This document shows, in pieces, positions 63,767 through 64,000 of a stretch of 64,000 nt of DNA. Source of the DNA: Candidatus Thalassolituus haligoni (GTDB lineage: Bacteria; Pseudomonadota; Gammaproteobacteria; Pseudomonadales; Oceanobacteraceae); NCBI RefSeq assembly GCF_041222825.1, contig NZ_CP139482.1:1953001-2017000 (forward strand). The letters run 5' to 3'. A program made the position numbers and the translations under genes. Under the pieces are notes generated by a model. The model did no database searches. It was not told where the DNA came from and saw only the letters and a program-made list of their open reading frames with translations. How positions within the stretch are numbered: position 1 is the first letter of the stretch; each line of letters begins with the position of its first letter.

Positions 63767-63906
63767 AGGAATACAAAACCATCGCTGAATCCAGTGGGCC
63801 TGAAAAGAATACAGTAGGCTTGCTACTGAACCACTTGGTCAGCAATTACGGCTTTTGGCCGCAGGCAGACGCTGCCGCCAGCGCCACCGTTGAGACGCAA
63901 GGATAA
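63763..63906 (+). CDS. Small ORF between fic and rhuM
   Basis: 47 codons from GTG 63763, overlapping the fic stop (GTGA), ending TAA 63904-63906: KEYKTIAESSGPEKNTVGLLLNHLV begins at residue 2 (20-residue core KEYKTIAESSGPEKNTVGLL). No family recognised. Tight coupling on both sides supports translation, but it could be a decayed gene end. Confidence 0.4.
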   Translation: MKEYKTIAESSGPEKNTVGLLLNHLVSNYGFWPQADAAASATVETQG

Positions 63907-63910
63907 AGCC

Positions 63911-64000
63911 ATGCCTAACCTGAGCCTGCAAGACCAAACCACCGAGTTTTTGCTCTATACAGCCCCTAATGGCGCAGTAAAAGTCGAGGTACTGCTAAGC
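63911..64000 (+). CDS. rhuM: RhuM-family protein, N-terminal part (runs off the window)
   Basis: 30 codons visible: MPNLSLQDQTTEFLLYTAPN, then GAVKVEVLLS. The FLLYTAPNGAVKVEV pattern is the usual start of RhuM proteins, frequently found inside type I RM operons next to Fic-like genes; their role is unknown. hsdR is expected further on. Confidence 0.7.
   Translation, partial: MPNLSLQDQTTEFLLYTAPNGAVKVEVLLS

Overview
The window looks like a chromosomal stretch of a gammaproteobacterium, probably marine or environmental. The basis is a type I-F CRISPR-Cas system with a typical I-F repeat, DcaP- and OprD-type porins, branched-chain-amino-acid-type (Liv) ABC transporters and MocR/MarR/AraC regulators. 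I cannot name the species. The window alternates conserved metabolic operons with accessory islands (CRISPR-Cas, an insertion inside the array, an integron, a type I restriction-modification island).

Region 1 (1-12,020), CRISPR-Cas I-F: the 3' end of cas2-3, then csy1-csy2-csy3-cas6f, a leader with a good IHF-type site, and an array of 77 repeats and 76 spacers. Between cas2-3 and csy1, in antisense, lies a degenerate repeat-spacer-repeat unit. Its 24-nt pseudo-spacer matches (17/24, with a correct CC PAM) the DNA just upstream of csy1. I read this as a CreR-like CRISPR-resembling RNA that would guide the Csy complex to repress its own operon; it is the most interesting item in the window. 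Beyond the array is about 2.8 kb of foreign debris: a sigma54-type AAA+ pseudogene, an intact GNAT/DUF1778 toxin-antitoxin pair and a broken P4-type integrase. A last partial repeat, spacer and terminal repeat of the same array follow, so the array end appears to have been split by insertion.

Region 2 (12,120-20,715): a hybrid histidine kinase and OmpR-type regulator on the minus strand, divergent from a periplasmic substrate-binding protein, a DcaP-like porin and an AlkK-like acyl-CoA synthetase. This may be a sense-and-take-up module for a carboxylic or fatty acid.

Region 3 (20,743-27,775), integron: intI with an attI region and six cassettes bounded by six recognisable attC sites: an unknown protein, a DUF4062 protein, a GFA/CENP-V-like protein, a small membrane protein, a membrane-anchored coiled-coil protein and a YefM/YoeB pair. 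A seventh cassette is cut by an IS remnant. Deletion derivatives of the same IS, in the same orientation, lie on both sides of the integron.

Region 4 (27,779-36,930): a nucleoside-recognition membrane protein, a MocR-type regulator and a seven-gene Nit1C cluster (nitB-nitH order), the nitrilase cluster linked in the literature to cyanide assimilation.

Region 5 (37,445-59,427): a PilJ-domain protein, thiopurine methyltransferase, and a large catabolic region that I recognise as an indole-3-acetic acid (iac) cluster. It has a MarR regulator (iacR), iacH-A-B-I-C-D-E-F-G on the plus strand, and a divergent Liv-type ABC transporter operon ending in a ketopantoate-reductase-like and a class II aldolase-like gene. 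An OprD porin, a dienelactone-hydrolase-like protein, an alpha-hydroxyacid dehydrogenase and a truncated AraC regulator follow.

Region 6 (59,437-64,000): a type I restriction-modification island (small HTH protein, hsdM, hsdS) with a Fic protein and the start of a RhuM-family gene. hsdR is presumably beyond the window.

All similarity calls come from reading motifs and gene order by eye; no database search was run.
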